From: Bacillus sp. AFS001701
Lineage (GTDB): Bacteria > Bacillota > Bacilli > Bacillales > Bacillaceae_G
Assembly (NCBI RefSeq): GCF_002559405.1
Contig: NZ_NTZO01000099.1
Location: forward strand, 1 to 50,693
DNA: 50,693 nucleotides
Direction: 5' to 3'
In this document: piece by piece, positions 16,512 to 26,499 of the stretch
How the letters are laid out: each line of letters begins with the position of its first letter
How positions within the stretch are numbered: the stretch's first letter is position 1
Position numbers and translations under genes: made by a program
The notes under the pieces: model-generated
What the model was told of the DNA's origin: nothing
The model's input: only the letters and a program-made list of their open reading frames with translations
Database searches by the model: none

Positions 16512-17447
16512 TTATGGATGTCTTAAATTTGAACCAGAAATTTTAACTGGTTTGGCTAAAAACTTAACACGATCTACAATACGTGCTGCTTTAACCCTTT
16601 CCTCTTCTCCACGTTGAGAATATGTTAAGTGATGCTCTAATTGATTTAAATCAGCATTAGATGTAAAGAATGTAGGCAATTTTTCTAGCATGCGGTATTG
16701 AAGAATTGTACCTAGTATTTCATCTCTTGCCCAACTAGACATTTGCTCTGCACCAATATCATCTAACATAAGAACTTCCACTTTTTTTACAGCTTCAATT
16801 TTTTCCTCTAATGTGCCATCACTAATAGAGCTTTTTAGTTCGCGTAAAAACTCTGGTAAATAAACGAGCATTGAAGTTATTTCTTCCTCTGCTAGTTCAT
16901 TTGCAATAGCCCCAAGAATAAACGTTTTTCCAACCCCAAATGGGCCATGTAAATATAAACCTTGAGCCATTTTTCCTTTTTCATAATTCATAATAAACTG
17001 TCTAGCTGCAGAAATTGCTTCAAAACGGCCAGGGTCTTCTAAAGATAAGTTTGACATAGAAGCTTGAAGAACATCCTTTGGTAAGTACATGCATTTTATC
17101 AAAGATTCATGTTTTTTGCGTTTATCATTTTTCACACCATTTGGACAACGATCATATTGAACATCAATTCGTTTTCCTTGAATAATCAAATGAGGATGAT
17201 AACCATGCACCATATTTTTACACTCATTAAAAGACGGGCAATCTTCACAATTTACACTTTGTCCAATATACTCATATAGCTTAACTAGGCTACTATCAAT
17301 CATTTGATCCGTAATTTCATTTTTATGCTCAGCTAAAAATGAAATTATTTTTGGGTGACTACGGACTTCTTGTCGCATTTTTTGAAATGTGTCCTGGAAT
17401 TGTTTATTTTTCATTAATGCACTAAATGCGTTTTGAATAGGTTCCAT
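16512..17447 (-). CDS. dnaI: Primosomal protein DnaI (helicase loader)
   Basis: A 311-residue AAA+ ATPase that loads the replicative helicase DnaC onto DNA. The N-terminal helicase-binding domain carries a zinc cluster (Cys67, Cys70, Cys76, His81 and Cys101 are candidates). The AAA+ part shows Walker A GPFGVGKT (168-175), Walker B VLMLDDIGAE and a sensor region around FFTSNADL. The ATG follows GGGAGGACGCTA. The gene is 14 bases after dnaB and works with it and DnaD in replication initiation. Confidence 0.96.
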   Translation of the reverse strand: MEPIQNAFSALMKNKQFQDTFQKMRQEVRSHPKIISFLAEHKNEITDQMIDSSLVKLYEYIGQSVNCEDCPSFNECKNMVHGYHPHLIIQGKRIDVQYDRCPNGVKNDKRKKHESLIKCMYLPKDVLQASMSNLSLEDPGRFEAISAARQFIMNYEKGKMAQGLYLHGPFGVGKTFILGAIANELAEEEITSMLVYLPEFLRELKSSISDGTLEEKIEAVKKVEVLMLDDIGAEQMSSWARDEILGTILQYRMLEKLPTFFTSNADLNQLEHHLTYSQRGEEERVKAARIVDRVKFLAKPVKISGSNLRHP

Positions 17448-17461
17448 TAGCGTCCTCCCAT

Positions 17462-18892
17462 TTAACGTTTCTTTTTATTTTTAAACATTTCTAGTTCTTT
17501 TTCTAATCGTTTTCGTTCTTCATCAATCGAAGAATTATTTTGGTTATTGATTGTTGCCGGTGCAGTCTGTGAATCATTTGACTCACTTGATTGAAGCCAG
17601 TCTGGTACAATCTCAGTTCGAATTGTTTTATTTCGTCTATTACTTGAGCGAGTTTTTGCAGCAGTTGCACTTTGTTTAGTTTCTTCAAACTCTTTACGGG
17701 CAAGATCCATAGCCTGTTTAACGGTTGTTACACCTTTTCTCGCCCAATGACTTGCTATTTTAATGACGTAATTTCTAGAAAGCTTTTTATCTAAACGGAT
17801 CATTACATAGTCAATTAACACATTCGCGACTCCAGGTAGAAGCTTTTGATCAATCATAATCTCTTCTATAATTTTCAAATCAGCTTCACTTGGTTCAGCT
17901 CCACCCGATATCTCCTTAAGGTACCTGCGAGGAGAAATTGTTTCGAAGCAATGAATTAATTTTTCTTCTTGAGTTGATGGCTGCTCATTGCCCATTTGTC
18001 TATGCTGAATGGGTTGAACCTTTTCCACAATCGTAGGCAGAGCTTCATGATGTTGGAATTGATACCAGTCTCTTGCTTCAAGGCGAAGCGTCTCAATATT
18101 GATTTTATTATCTTCATTTAATGAGCGCATAACAATCGTTTTCATTTGAATTGGATTTATTCCATATAAAAATGCAAGTTTTAAAATCGTTTCTTTTACC
18201 TCTGTAGTAAATGCTCTTTTTGGAACAAAGGAATCAGAAAGTCCATCCAAAAATAACGCATAGTCAAATTCTTCCATTTTGACAGATATTTTAATTGGCT
18301 GATTGTCTTTTAAAAGACTACGATCATTTGACGTAGAAAGATCGTTACTTTGCTGAATTTCATTTAATTGCTCAACTGTAATTGCTTGGAATACCGAATC
18401 AAATGAACGTGAAATCTCACGAAACCCTTCTTTCGAAAAGGCCTGTCTACTAAAAAAGGTTTTAGTTCGTTGATATTGTGTTTTTCCAATTGTCTTAAAC
18501 AGAAAGATATTTAGGATAGGGTCTTCGAAAAAAGAATGAGGATCTAGCGGAGATTGAAGCTCATATAGAAGCTTTTTTGTACTATTTTCAAATCCTTCAT
18601 AAACTTTAAGTAAGCCGATTCCTTCAAGGATTAATCTTTGTTCATAAATTGATTTTAAATTACTTTTCATTCCAAGCATTAAAGAATGATGTGTTAACGT
18701 ATTAGGATTAAGGTCCGTTTGTTCACATTCACTCCAAAGCGTCATATATAAACTTAAAGCTTGACTACCAATTATTGGTTGATACAACATCGTCAATACT
18801 TGCCTATGAAAATTATGTAAATACCCAGCTGCCATTACAGTATAAGGATCCGCAGGTAGAACATCCATCCAGTGTTGCTTATCAATAGACAT
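17462..18892 (-). CDS. dnaB: Replication initiation and membrane attachment protein DnaB
   Basis: A 476-residue Bacillus-type DnaB, a helicase co-loader unrelated to E. coli DnaB helicase. The N-terminal winged-helix DDBH1 region (about 1-200) is followed by a DDBH2/DnaD-like C-terminal domain (about 310-420, with NYVIKIASHWARKGVTTV). A charged low-complexity tail rich in Asn, Ser and Lys ends in KNKKKR. It remodels DnaA-bound origin DNA with DnaD and DnaI. The gene starts 36 bases after nrdR and precedes dnaI, the standard Bacillus order. Confidence 0.94.
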   Translation of the reverse strand: MSIDKQHWMDVLPADPYTVMAAGYLHNFHRQVLTMLYQPIIGSQALSLYMTLWSECEQTDLNPNTLTHHSLMLGMKSNLKSIYEQRLILEGIGLLKVYEGFENSTKKLLYELQSPLDPHSFFEDPILNIFLFKTIGKTQYQRTKTFFSRQAFSKEGFREISRSFDSVFQAITVEQLNEIQQSNDLSTSNDRSLLKDNQPIKISVKMEEFDYALFLDGLSDSFVPKRAFTTEVKETILKLAFLYGINPIQMKTIVMRSLNEDNKINIETLRLEARDWYQFQHHEALPTIVEKVQPIQHRQMGNEQPSTQEEKLIHCFETISPRRYLKEISGGAEPSEADLKIIEEIMIDQKLLPGVANVLIDYVMIRLDKKLSRNYVIKIASHWARKGVTTVKQAMDLARKEFEETKQSATAAKTRSSNRRNKTIRTEIVPDWLQSSESNDSQTAPATINNQNNSSIDEERKRLEKELEMFKNKKKR

Positions 18893-18928
18893 TCAAACAT
18901 TCCTTTCTTGTATCAAAAGAGCGAAGTA

Positions 18929-19399
18929 TTATTCGTCTTTGCCTCGCTCTTTGTTAATTAAATCTTTCAATTCATCAATGAATACATTAATATCTTTAAA
19001 TTGACGATAAACTGACGCAAATCGTACGTATGCAACTTCATCAACTTTAGATAAATGCTCCATGACCATTTCACCTAAAACTTCACTCGGAACTTCTGAA
19101 GTGCCACTATTTTTCAGTTCTTTTTCAATGCTATGAATAATATCTTCTAGTTGAGATAAAGAGACAGGGCGTTTTTCACACGCTTTGATCAGTCCCCTTA
19201 ACATCTTATCTTTACTAAATTCTTCACGAGCTCCCTCTTTTTTTACAACTAAAATAGGATTATCTTCAACTCGCTCAAAAGTTGTAAAACGATGCTGACA
19301 TTCTTCACATTCACGTCTTCTTCTAATTGAACGACCTTCATCTACTGGTCTACTATCAAGTACTCTTGTCCCATTAAAGTTACACGTTGGACATCTCAT
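18929..19399 (-). CDS. nrdR: Transcriptional repressor NrdR
   Basis: A 156-residue repressor of ribonucleotide reductase genes. It has an N-terminal zinc ribbon (Cys3, Cys6, Cys31, Cys34) and an ATP-cone domain (about 50-140) with the [20 protein letters not shown] motif that senses ATP/dATP. The family binds NrdR boxes near nrd operons, none of which is in this window. It heads the nrdR-dnaB-dnaI cluster. Confidence 0.97.
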   Translation of the reverse strand: MRCPTCNFNGTRVLDSRPVDEGRSIRRRRECEECQHRFTTFERVEDNPILVVKKEGAREEFSKDKMLRGLIKACEKRPVSLSQLEDIIHSIEKELKNSGTSEVPSEVLGEMVMEHLSKVDEVAYVRFASVYRQFKDINVFIDELKDLINKERGKDE

Positions 19400-19628
19400 C
19401 GTTATAGTTCAACTCCAAACACTAAATTGTTTAAACGTATTATTATAACTCTATACTATAACAAATTCAAAATAAACTAAAGTTTATTTCTTAAAAGTCA
19501 AAAAGCCTATTTTTCGTTGATCAACAATATTTCATTATTTTATGTTAATGGAAATATTTTTCACTATGTAAAGCTAGTTCATTCTAAAAGAAGGCTTTTA
19601 AAAGCAAGTTTGTTTAGATAACAAAAAA

Positions 19629-19650
19629 GAGAGATGAAAAATCACCTCTC
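19629..19650 (-). terminator. Terminator after speD
   Basis: GAGAGATGA against TCACCTCTC with one mismatch, then TTTTTT on the minus strand. The 230 bases from here to nrdR show no gene. Confidence 0.75.
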
Positions 19651-19660
19651 TCAATTCTTT

Positions 19661-20047
19661 TTAGTTACCATTTACAACTTTTACATTATCAACTTGAATG
19701 GGACCCATTCCTCTTGGTAACTCAACGTTTTCGCGAGTATCAGCTTCTAAAGCTTCAGCGATAAAGTTTGCAGCTACATTCGGATCAATTCTATCACCGC
19801 AAGTGTAAACATCGATACTTGCATAACCATGCTCAGGAAAACTGTGAATAGTTAAGTGTGATTCTGAAATGATTACGACACCACTAACGCCATGAGGAGC
19901 GAACTTGTGAAAAGCAACTTCACGAACTTCTGCACCAGAGCGTAACGCAGCATCAACAAAAGTCTCCTCAATAAATTTCATATCATTTAATTTTTCTGTA
20001 TTACAACCCCATAATTCTGAAATGACGTGACGACCCATAGTATCCAT
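19661..20047 (-). CDS. speD: S-adenosylmethionine decarboxylase proenzyme
   Basis: A 128-residue class 1B proenzyme that makes decarboxylated SAM, the aminopropyl donor for spermidine. Self-cleavage at Ser63 in [24 protein letters not shown] creates the pyruvoyl cofactor; Cys83 and His68 of the active site are present. The start is ATG at 20047 ([15 protein letters not shown]), after AAGGGGGAAATGAAT; upstream in-frame starts would add an unrelated tail. It stands alone between gapB and nrdR. Confidence 0.96.
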   Translation of the reverse strand: MDTMGRHVISELWGCNTEKLNDMKFIEETFVDAALRSGAEVREVAFHKFAPHGVSGVVIISESHLTIHSFPEHGYASIDVYTCGDRIDPNVAANFIAEALEADTRENVELPRGMGPIQVDNVKVVNGN

Positions 20048-20460
20048 ATTCATTTCCCCCTTAAAATAATTTGTCATGACTTCTATTGCGAAAGTATGAT
20101 CAATTACCACGGGGGAAAGTTAGTCCAAAGAGGTCCAAACCCTTTAAGTAATTAGTTATACTTTTAGAAGTTCACGAAAGTTAGTATACTTTTTTTAAAT
20201 TTGAATTGCAAGATAAATTTTATTTTTTTGTTATTTACTGAATTAATTGTGAAGAAAATAAGTCTAAAAGTATGATAAATGCATGTATAGCAAGGAAACA
20301 AAGGTACATGTTTATTAGGGGACATATCGTTATATGGTATTGTAAAATGAGGCTCCTGTAGCGGAAATCAACGTTCATCTTTTTTAGATAGTAAGTCACA
20401 AATTACATCTCAATATAGTCAAAAATTCATACTTCTTCTAAATGTGTTACCCAACTTCAA
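20048..20460. other. Intergenic region upstream of speD
   Basis: About 410 AT-rich bases between the gapB terminator and speD. It presumably holds the speD promoter, but I found no convincing promoter, small gene or RNA structure in it. Confidence 0.5.
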
Positions 20461-20491
20461 AAAGACTAACCAGATAAACTAGTTAGCCTTT
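20461..20491 (-). terminator. Terminator after gapB
   Basis: AAAGACTAACCAG/CTAGTTAGCCTTT stem (two mismatches) and TTTTTG on the minus strand. Confidence 0.7.
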
Positions 20492-20533
20492 TGTATTCGT
20501 TTACAATTTTTTATAAGTACAATATTTTAATGA

Positions 20534-21553
20534 TTAAACAGTTTCAAGCTTTTTTATTTTAGATGCTACGATTGACACTAAGTCAACAACGCGTCTTGAG
20601 TAGCCCCACTCATTGTCATACCAAGCTAATACTTTAACTTTTGTACCGTCGATTACCATTGTAGAAAGAGAATCGATAATTGCAGAGTGTGTATTCGTAT
20701 TAAAATCGATTGATACTAATGGCTCGTTACAATATTCGATAATTCCGTGCATTGAACCTTTAGAAGCTGTTTCAAACACTTCATTAATTTCTTCAACAGT
20801 TACTTCTCTCTTTAAGTCTACAACTAAGTCAACAAGTGATACGTTTGGAGTAGGAACACGTAAAGCCATACCATGTAACTTGCCATTTAAATGTGGAAGT
20901 ACTTTAGATAATGCTTTTGCTGCACCTGTAGTTGTTGGAATAATTGATTGACTACAAGCACGTGCACGACGTAAATCTTTATGTGGATTATCAATATTTT
21001 TTTGATCATTTGTAAATGAGTGAACAGTTGTCATTAATCCATTAACAATTCCAAATTGCTCATCTAATACTTTTACAACTGGCGCTAAACAGTTAGTTGT
21101 ACAAGATGCGTTTGAAATAATGTGATGATTTTCTAGTTCTAATTTATCATCATTAACTCCAATTACTACTGTGATATCTTCATTTTTACCAGGTGCTGTT
21201 AAAATTACTTTTTGAGCTCCAGCAGTAATGTGCATTTTTGCTTTTTCAGCATCATTAAATTTTCCTGTTGCTTCAATTACTATATCAACATTAAGCTCGT
21301 TCCATGGAAGTAACTCAGGATTTCTTTCACTAATTAATTCCACACGCTTACCATCAACGATTAAATGATCTGCATTTGCAATTACTTCACCATCAAACTT
21401 GCCATGAACTGTATCATATTTAATTAAGTGCGCTAAAGTTTCAGAAGGATAACTTGCATTAATTGCAACGATATTATAATCTCCATTTTTAATTGCTTGA
21501 CGGAAAACCATGCGTCCAATTCGACCAAATCCATTTATTGCTACATTTACCAT
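20534..21553 (-). CDS. gapB: Glyceraldehyde-3-phosphate dehydrogenase, gluconeogenic type
   Basis: A 339-residue GAPDH. It has the Rossmann motif INGFGRIGR at the N-terminus and the catalytic Cys151 in SNASCTTNC. Position 32 is Asn (INASYPSET) instead of the Asp that fixes NAD in glycolytic GapA, which fits the NADP-preferring GapB that works in gluconeogenesis. The start is ATG at 21553 (MVNVAINGFG), after TTGGGGGTTTACTT; longer in-frame starts run through the promoter region. Two CcpN-like boxes overlap the upstream region. Its place next to speD and coaE is that of B. subtilis gapB. Confidence 0.95.
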   Translation of the reverse strand: MVNVAINGFGRIGRMVFRQAIKNGDYNIVAINASYPSETLAHLIKYDTVHGKFDGEVIANADHLIVDGKRVELISERNPELLPWNELNVDIVIEATGKFNDAEKAKMHITAGAQKVILTAPGKNEDITVVIGVNDDKLELENHHIISNASCTTNCLAPVVKVLDEQFGIVNGLMTTVHSFTNDQKNIDNPHKDLRRARACSQSIIPTTTGAAKALSKVLPHLNGKLHGMALRVPTPNVSLVDLVVDLKREVTVEEINEVFETASKGSMHGIIEYCNEPLVSIDFNTNTHSAIIDSLSTMVIDGTKVKVLAWYDNEWGYSRRVVDLVSIVASKIKKLETV

Positions 21554-21568
21554 AAGTAAACCCCCAAT

Positions 21569-21611
21569 TAAGTTATACTGTTTATTATCTCCCTGCAATT
21601 AGTATAACACA
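21569..21611. promoter_or_regulatory. CcpN-like operator pair and -10 region of gapB
   Basis: TGTGTTATACT on the minus strand (21611-21601) matches the recalled CcpN consensus TRTGHYATAYW at all positions, and it contains the probable -10 (TATACT). TAAGTTATACT on the plus strand (21569-21579) matches 10 of 11 in opposite orientation. CcpN represses gapB and pckA during glycolytic growth in B. subtilis. The match is seen; function is inferred. Confidence 0.45.
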
Positions 21612-21645
21612 TAAGTTGGATTTTGGTTAAACTATTTACATTATT

Positions 21646-22242
21646 TTATGAAATAATTTTATTTAATAGGTCTTTAACCTGTCTTTTTGTATCCTCAAAG
21701 TCACCATTGTTATCTATTACATAGTCAGCTCGTGCTGCTTTTTCTTTAACTGGTATTTGAGATGCTATGCGTAAAAGTGCATCCTCTTTCGATAAACCAT
21801 TACGATTCATTAAACGCTTTAGTTGATTTTCTTCCGATACTGTCACTACGATTACTTTTTCCACCAATTCAATTGAGTTACCCTCATATAAAAGAGGTAT
21901 ATCTAAAATAACAAGTGGTTCACCTTGTTTTATGTATCGATCAGCTTGTTCTTTCATTTCACGTCTTACTTCCGGATGTACTATTTCATTAAGTTGTAAG
22001 CGCTTTTCTTTATTATTAAAAATAATACTTCCGAGAAATGGTCGATTAATTTCACCAGAATTTAAAAGAACCTCACTTCCGAAAGCCTCAACAATTTTTT
22101 TATATGCAGGTTGTCCAATTTCAACCACTTCTTTTGCAATTACGTCTGCATCGACAATTGGAACATTTAATTCCTTTAGGAAATTGGAAACTGTACTTTT
22201 TCCACTTGCAATGCTACCAGTTAGTCCAAAAATTTTACCCAT
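21646..22242 (-). CDS. coaE: Dephospho-CoA kinase
   Basis: A 198-residue P-loop kinase that phosphorylates dephospho-CoA, the last step of coenzyme A synthesis. The P-loop is GSIASGKST (8-16), followed by DADVIAKEVV (catalytic Asp) and a LID-type segment RLMNRNGLSKEDALLRIASQ. The length is normal. It is part of a polA-mutM-ytaF-coaE run. A hairpin without a T run lies in the 76-base gap before it and may tune readthrough. Confidence 0.96.
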   Translation of the reverse strand: MGKIFGLTGSIASGKSTVSNFLKELNVPIVDADVIAKEVVEIGQPAYKKIVEAFGSEVLLNSGEINRPFLGSIIFNNKEKRLQLNEIVHPEVRREMKEQADRYIKQGEPLVILDIPLLYEGNSIELVEKVIVVTVSEENQLKRLMNRNGLSKEDALLRIASQIPVKEKAARADYVIDNNGDFEDTKRQVKDLLNKIIS

Positions 22243-22318
22243 CTTTTATTCTCCTTACACTAGATAAAGAGGACCAAATGGAATAAATCCATTCGGATAC
22301 TCTCTTTCATTATTTTTA

Positions 22319-22963
22319 TTACATCTTCATTAATCCAATTAATATTAAAAAAACACCTGGTAAAAAAGTTAACTTTTGAAGCCATAATGTTTTCGATAAC
22401 ACATTTCCTAATTTCATACCAAATAATAAGAATAAAGCACTTGCAGTAGATGTTACGATTGCCGTCAATAGTGGAGAAAATCCAAGTAATGATGCACCTA
22501 TACCAGCCCCAAAGGCATCAAGTGAAAGTGCAAACCCAAGTAACATCGCTTCCAATCCATTAATACTACCTGAACGATCTATGTCTGCAGTTGTAGGCTT
22601 CTTTAAAATTTTTACGACAATACCTAGAATTTCAAATTCCCAGTCAATCCCTTTATCTTCTATCTCATTCTTTTCTTCTATATTTGATCCTTTATTTGAT
22701 CGGTAAAATTGAAAAAGTACCCATAATCCTATACATACAAGTACAAATCCTCCGATTCTTTTTGCTATTATTGGTGAAAAAAAGTCAGTAATTGCATGCC
22801 CAATCCCCATGGATGTCATTAATATGATCCCTGAACAAGATGCAATTGTGATGATTGATTTTAAAGGAATTTTTACTTTTCGAAGTCCATAAGTAAATCC
22901 AACACTGCAACTATCTAAACTTAGTGCGCATGCTAGTAGTATTAATGATAGCATATTTACCAT
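22319..22963 (-). CDS. ytaF: Sporulation membrane protein YtaF
   Basis: A 214-residue polytopic membrane protein of the YtaF family, related to the MntP-type manganese exporters (duplicated half with ALSLDS and ALSLDAFGAG motifs in membrane helices). About six membrane segments surround a polar central loop (about 90-130). The start is ATG at 22963, preceded by GAGAGGAG; an earlier in-frame start would overlap mutM. It is conserved in spore formers; the transported substrate is unknown. Confidence 0.88.
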   Translation of the reverse strand: MVNMLSLILLACALSLDSCSVGFTYGLRKVKIPLKSIITIASCSGIILMTSMGIGHAITDFFSPIIAKRIGGFVLVCIGLWVLFQFYRSNKGSNIEEKNEIEDKGIDWEFEILGIVVKILKKPTTADIDRSGSINGLEAMLLGFALSLDAFGAGIGASLLGFSPLLTAIVTSTASALFLLFGMKLGNVLSKTLWLQKLTFLPGVFLILIGLMKM

Positions 22964-23021
22964 AAAAATAGGCTCCTCTCTTTCGTACTCTTGATATAGT
23001 ATGAAAGAAAGGAACCTTATG

Positions 23022-23855
23022 TTAATTTTTTTTAGGCTGACAAACCGGGCAAAAAGAAGTACCTCTGCCGCCAACTTTTATTTTTTCTATTGGTTGGCCG
23101 CAATTATGACACTCTAAACCCTTTCTGCCATATACTTTAATGATATCTTGAAAAGTTCCTATTTGCCCTTGTGAATTTACATAAGAACGAATTGTGCTTC
23201 CACCTAAATCCACAGCCTCTTGTAAAGTTGCTGTAATGGATTCGGCAAGTATTTTTATTTGTTTAGGCTTTAATGATGATGCAGGTGTTTCCGGATGAAT
23301 CTTAGCCCTAAACAAAACCTCATCAACATAAATATTGCCTAACCCGACAACTAATTCCTGATCTAATAAAACGACTTTAATTTTCCGGTTTGTATTTTTA
23401 AGCTTTTTTCTTAAATAATCACCAGTAAATTCATCAGAAAATGGCTCTGGACCTAATTTAGCAAGTGGTGGTCCCTCATTCTCCTCACCTTTATTAAATA
23501 AATGCATTGTGCCAAATTTACGAACATCTTGATATCGAAGTTCTGTTCCATCTTCAAAAAGGAATCGAACATGAGTATGAGGTGCTACGGGTTCTTCCGC
23601 TGGGAACACACGAAATTTCCCTTCCATTCTTAAATGCGAAACAAGTGTAAAATCACTTAGTTGAAAAAGTAGAAACTTACCTCGACGATTTATATTTTCT
23701 ACTGTTTGACCTTTTAGTAAAATCTGAAACTCATCTACTTCATTCGGTTTCTTTATTATTTTTCCCCACGAAACGATTACTGTTGAGATTGTTTTCCCAA
23801 CTATTAAATCAAGTAAAGTTCGTCTGACCGTTTCAACTTCTGGTAATTCAGGCAT
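23022..23855 (-). CDS. mutM: Formamidopyrimidine-DNA glycosylase
   Basis: A 277-residue bifunctional glycosylase/AP lyase that removes 8-oxoguanine and formamidopyrimidines. The catalytic N-terminus PELPEVETVRR is intact, as are the RRGKFLLF lysine, the H2TH region (LLDQELVVGLGNIYVDEVLF) and the C-terminal zinc finger (C-x2-C ... C-x2-C, CHNCGQ and CPVCQ). It starts 19 bases after polA, the usual repair-gene pairing in Bacillus. Confidence 0.97.
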   Translation of the reverse strand: MPELPEVETVRRTLLDLIVGKTISTVIVSWGKIIKKPNEVDEFQILLKGQTVENINRRGKFLLFQLSDFTLVSHLRMEGKFRVFPAEEPVAPHTHVRFLFEDGTELRYQDVRKFGTMHLFNKGEENEGPPLAKLGPEPFSDEFTGDYLRKKLKNTNRKIKVVLLDQELVVGLGNIYVDEVLFRAKIHPETPASSLKPKQIKILAESITATLQEAVDLGGSTIRSYVNSQGQIGTFQDIIKVYGRKGLECHNCGQPIEKIKVGGRGTSFCPVCQPKKN

Positions 23856-23874
23856 ACTAAGTCATCCTATCTAT

Positions 23875-26499
23875 TTATTTTGCTTCAAACCAAGAATCTC
23901 CAAAATTATAATCAACCTTTAATGGTACTACTAGCTCAACTGCATGTTCCATTACATCTGGTACGATTTTTTCTAAAATTGCTAATTCTTCTTTTGGAGC
24001 TTCTAATATTAATTCATCATGTACTTGTAAAATTAATTTTGCCTGAAGTTTTTCTGCTTTAAGACGCTCATCTAATAAAATCATAGCCTTTTTAATAATA
24101 TCTGCAGCACTACCTTGGATTGGGGTATTCATCGCTGTTCTTTCAGCAAATCCACGAATATTAAAATTTGAGCTTGAAATTTCAGGAATATAACGACGTC
24201 TATTTAAGATTGTACTTACAAATCCTTCTAGTTTAGCCTTTTGAACAATATCTGACATATAATCTTTTACTTTTGGAAAACTAGCAAAGTACTTTTCAAT
24301 AAATATAGACGCTTCTTTTCTTGTAATACCTAACCCTTGTGATAATCCATAATCACTAATTCCGTATACAATTCCAAAGTTAACAGCTTTTGCTTGTCTT
24401 CTCATATTACTTGTTACCTCATCAGCACTAACATGGAAAACATCCATTGCAGTCTTTGTATGAACATCAAAGTCATTTTTAAATGCATCCATTAAATTAT
24501 CGTCTTGTGCTATATGAGCTAATACCCTTAATTCAATTTGAGAATAATCGGCAGCAAAGATCAGCCAGTCTTTTTTAGATGCTACAAAAGCTTTTCTAAT
24601 TTTTCTACCTTCTTCTAAACGAATAGGAATATTTTGCAGGTTAGGATCAATTGAGCTTAAGCGACCAGTTTGTGCTAATACTTGATTAAATCGTGTATGA
24701 ACCTTGGAATCTGATTGATTTATCACTTTTAATAACCCTTCAACATAAGTAGAATTTAATTTCCCAACTTGACGATAGTGAAGAATTAATCGAATGATTT
24801 CATGTTCTGCCTCTAATTTTTCAAGTACATCAGCAGAAGTCGAATAACCAGTTTTTGTTTTTTTACCAGATGGTAAATTTAACTTTTCAAATAATATAAC
24901 ACCTAATTGCTTTGGTGAATTAATATTGAATTTTTCACCAGCTAACTCATAAATAGACTCTTCAAGCTCTTTTAACGTATTAGCTAGTTCTGAACCCATC
25001 GTACGAAGAGTCTCTTCTCTAACTGTTACTCCTTCAAATTCCATATCACCTAAAATAAATGTTAAAGGTAATTCTAATTCTGTTAGTAGTTCAAATTGAC
25101 TATTTTTACGCAATGATTCTTCTAAAGTTTCTTTTAATTTGCTAATAGCAATTGTTTTACGAACAATATATTCAGATAAAACTTCATCTGATGGCTTAGA
25201 TTGCTTTGCACCCTTACCATAAATCATTTCTGCAGTTTGAATTGAAAAATCTATTTTACCATTTACAATATCAGCAAATTCTTTATTAGACTGGGCAGGG
25301 TCATATATATATGAAGCAAGTAACGGGTCGAAATTAACACCATTTAAATTAATTCCTCTCCACTTCAGTGCAACATAAGCACCTTTTGCATCATATACAT
25401 TCTTATTAACACGCTCATCCTCAAGCCATTTTTTAAATAAATCCGAATCTAACCCTACAGCTGTTGGAATAAAGAAATGACCTTTTTCATTTGAAAGACC
25501 AAATCCTTGTATGTCTTCTGTATGATAATTTTCTCCGATCATTTCAACGATTAAGCTTGAATGATTCGCTAAATGTTTCTCTTCTATTAAATCTAGTACT
25601 TCATAGTTAATCTCTTCTAGATCTTCAATTGATTCTTTGATGTCCAATTTTGCTAACAATGATGTAAATCCAAGAGATTTAAAAAATTCCGCTACCTTAT
25701 TCGTATCAGCTTCTGGAAGCGTTGTGTCATTTACTGTTAATTCAATTGGTGAGTTTTTATTAATTGTCGCTAATTGCTTACTCATTAAGGCTTGATCTTT
25801 ATTTTCACTTAAATTTTGAAGAAGCTTTGCTCCACTTACTTCCTCTATATTTTCATAAAGACCTTCTACAGTTTGAAACTGTTTTAAAAGTTTAATTGCA
25901 GTCTTTTCCCCAATACCTGGAACACCGGGAATATTATCAGATTTATCACCCATTAATCCTTTCATATCAATAATTTGATCAGGTGTAATCTCATACTTTT
26001 CATGAATTGCTGCAGGAGTAAACTCTTCAACTTCAGTAATACCCTTTTTAGTCATACTTACTGTAATACGATCATCAACTAGCTGTAATAAATCACGATC
26101 ACCTGAGATGACCTTTACTTCATATTCATCTTTTGAAGCTTGACCTGCAAGTGTACCAATAATATCATCCGCTTCATAATTCTCTAATTCATAACGTGCA
26201 ATTCCGTATGTATCTAATAGCTGGCGAACAAGTGGAAACTGTTCACTTAACTCTGGTGGAGTCTTTTGTCTCCCACCTTTATATTCTTTAAATGTACTAT
26301 GTCTAAATGTTGTTTTCCCTGCATCAAATGCAACAAGCATATGAGTCGGTTTTTCATCTTCAAGAATTTTCATTAACATCATTGTAAATCCATAAATTGC
26401 ATTCGTATGGACACCTTTATCATTACTCAAAAGAGGCAATGCAAAGAAAGCTCTATAGGCAATACTATTCCCATCAATTAAAACCAATTTCTTCTTCAA
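23875..26499 (-). CDS. polA: DNA polymerase I
   Basis: The 874-residue enzyme has a 5'-3' nuclease domain (about 1-290, with VAFDAGKTTFRH and KGLMGDKSDNIPGVPGIG), a 3'-5' exonuclease fold that lacks the DxE catalytic motif and so is probably inactive (about 300-470), and the polymerase domain with motif A DYSQIELRVLAHI, motif B RRQAKAVNFGIVYG and motif C QVHDELILE. It removes RNA primers and fills gaps. The start is TTG at 26499 (reading LKKKLVLIDG), after GGAAGGGGATCTATT; a GTG 10 codons upstream has no ribosome binding site. First gene of polA-mutM-ytaF-coaE. Confidence 0.96.
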   Translation of the reverse strand: MKKKLVLIDGNSIAYRAFFALPLLSNDKGVHTNAIYGFTMMLMKILEDEKPTHMLVAFDAGKTTFRHSTFKEYKGGRQKTPPELSEQFPLVRQLLDTYGIARYELENYEADDIIGTLAGQASKDEYEVKVISGDRDLLQLVDDRITVSMTKKGITEVEEFTPAAIHEKYEITPDQIIDMKGLMGDKSDNIPGVPGIGEKTAIKLLKQFQTVEGLYENIEEVSGAKLLQNLSENKDQALMSKQLATINKNSPIELTVNDTTLPEADTNKVAEFFKSLGFTSLLAKLDIKESIEDLEEINYEVLDLIEEKHLANHSSLIVEMIGENYHTEDIQGFGLSNEKGHFFIPTAVGLDSDLFKKWLEDERVNKNVYDAKGAYVALKWRGINLNGVNFDPLLASYIYDPAQSNKEFADIVNGKIDFSIQTAEMIYGKGAKQSKPSDEVLSEYIVRKTIAISKLKETLEESLRKNSQFELLTELELPLTFILGDMEFEGVTVREETLRTMGSELANTLKELEESIYELAGEKFNINSPKQLGVILFEKLNLPSGKKTKTGYSTSADVLEKLEAEHEIIRLILHYRQVGKLNSTYVEGLLKVINQSDSKVHTRFNQVLAQTGRLSSIDPNLQNIPIRLEEGRKIRKAFVASKKDWLIFAADYSQIELRVLAHIAQDDNLMDAFKNDFDVHTKTAMDVFHVSADEVTSNMRRQAKAVNFGIVYGISDYGLSQGLGITRKEASIFIEKYFASFPKVKDYMSDIVQKAKLEGFVSTILNRRRYIPEISSSNFNIRGFAERTAMNTPIQGSAADIIKKAMILLDERLKAEKLQAKLILQVHDELILEAPKEELAILEKIVPDVMEHAVELVVPLKVDYNFGDSWFEAK

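Noticed and set aside
22243-22318. Hairpin between ytaF and coaE as a terminator
   Set aside because: There is a dyad (AATGGA/TCCATT) but no T run, so I did not list it as a terminator.
23875-26499. Active 3'-5' proofreading in DNA polymerase I
   Set aside because: The DxE motif is absent in the exonuclease fold, as in other Bacillus enzymes, so this is normal for the family and not a mutation.
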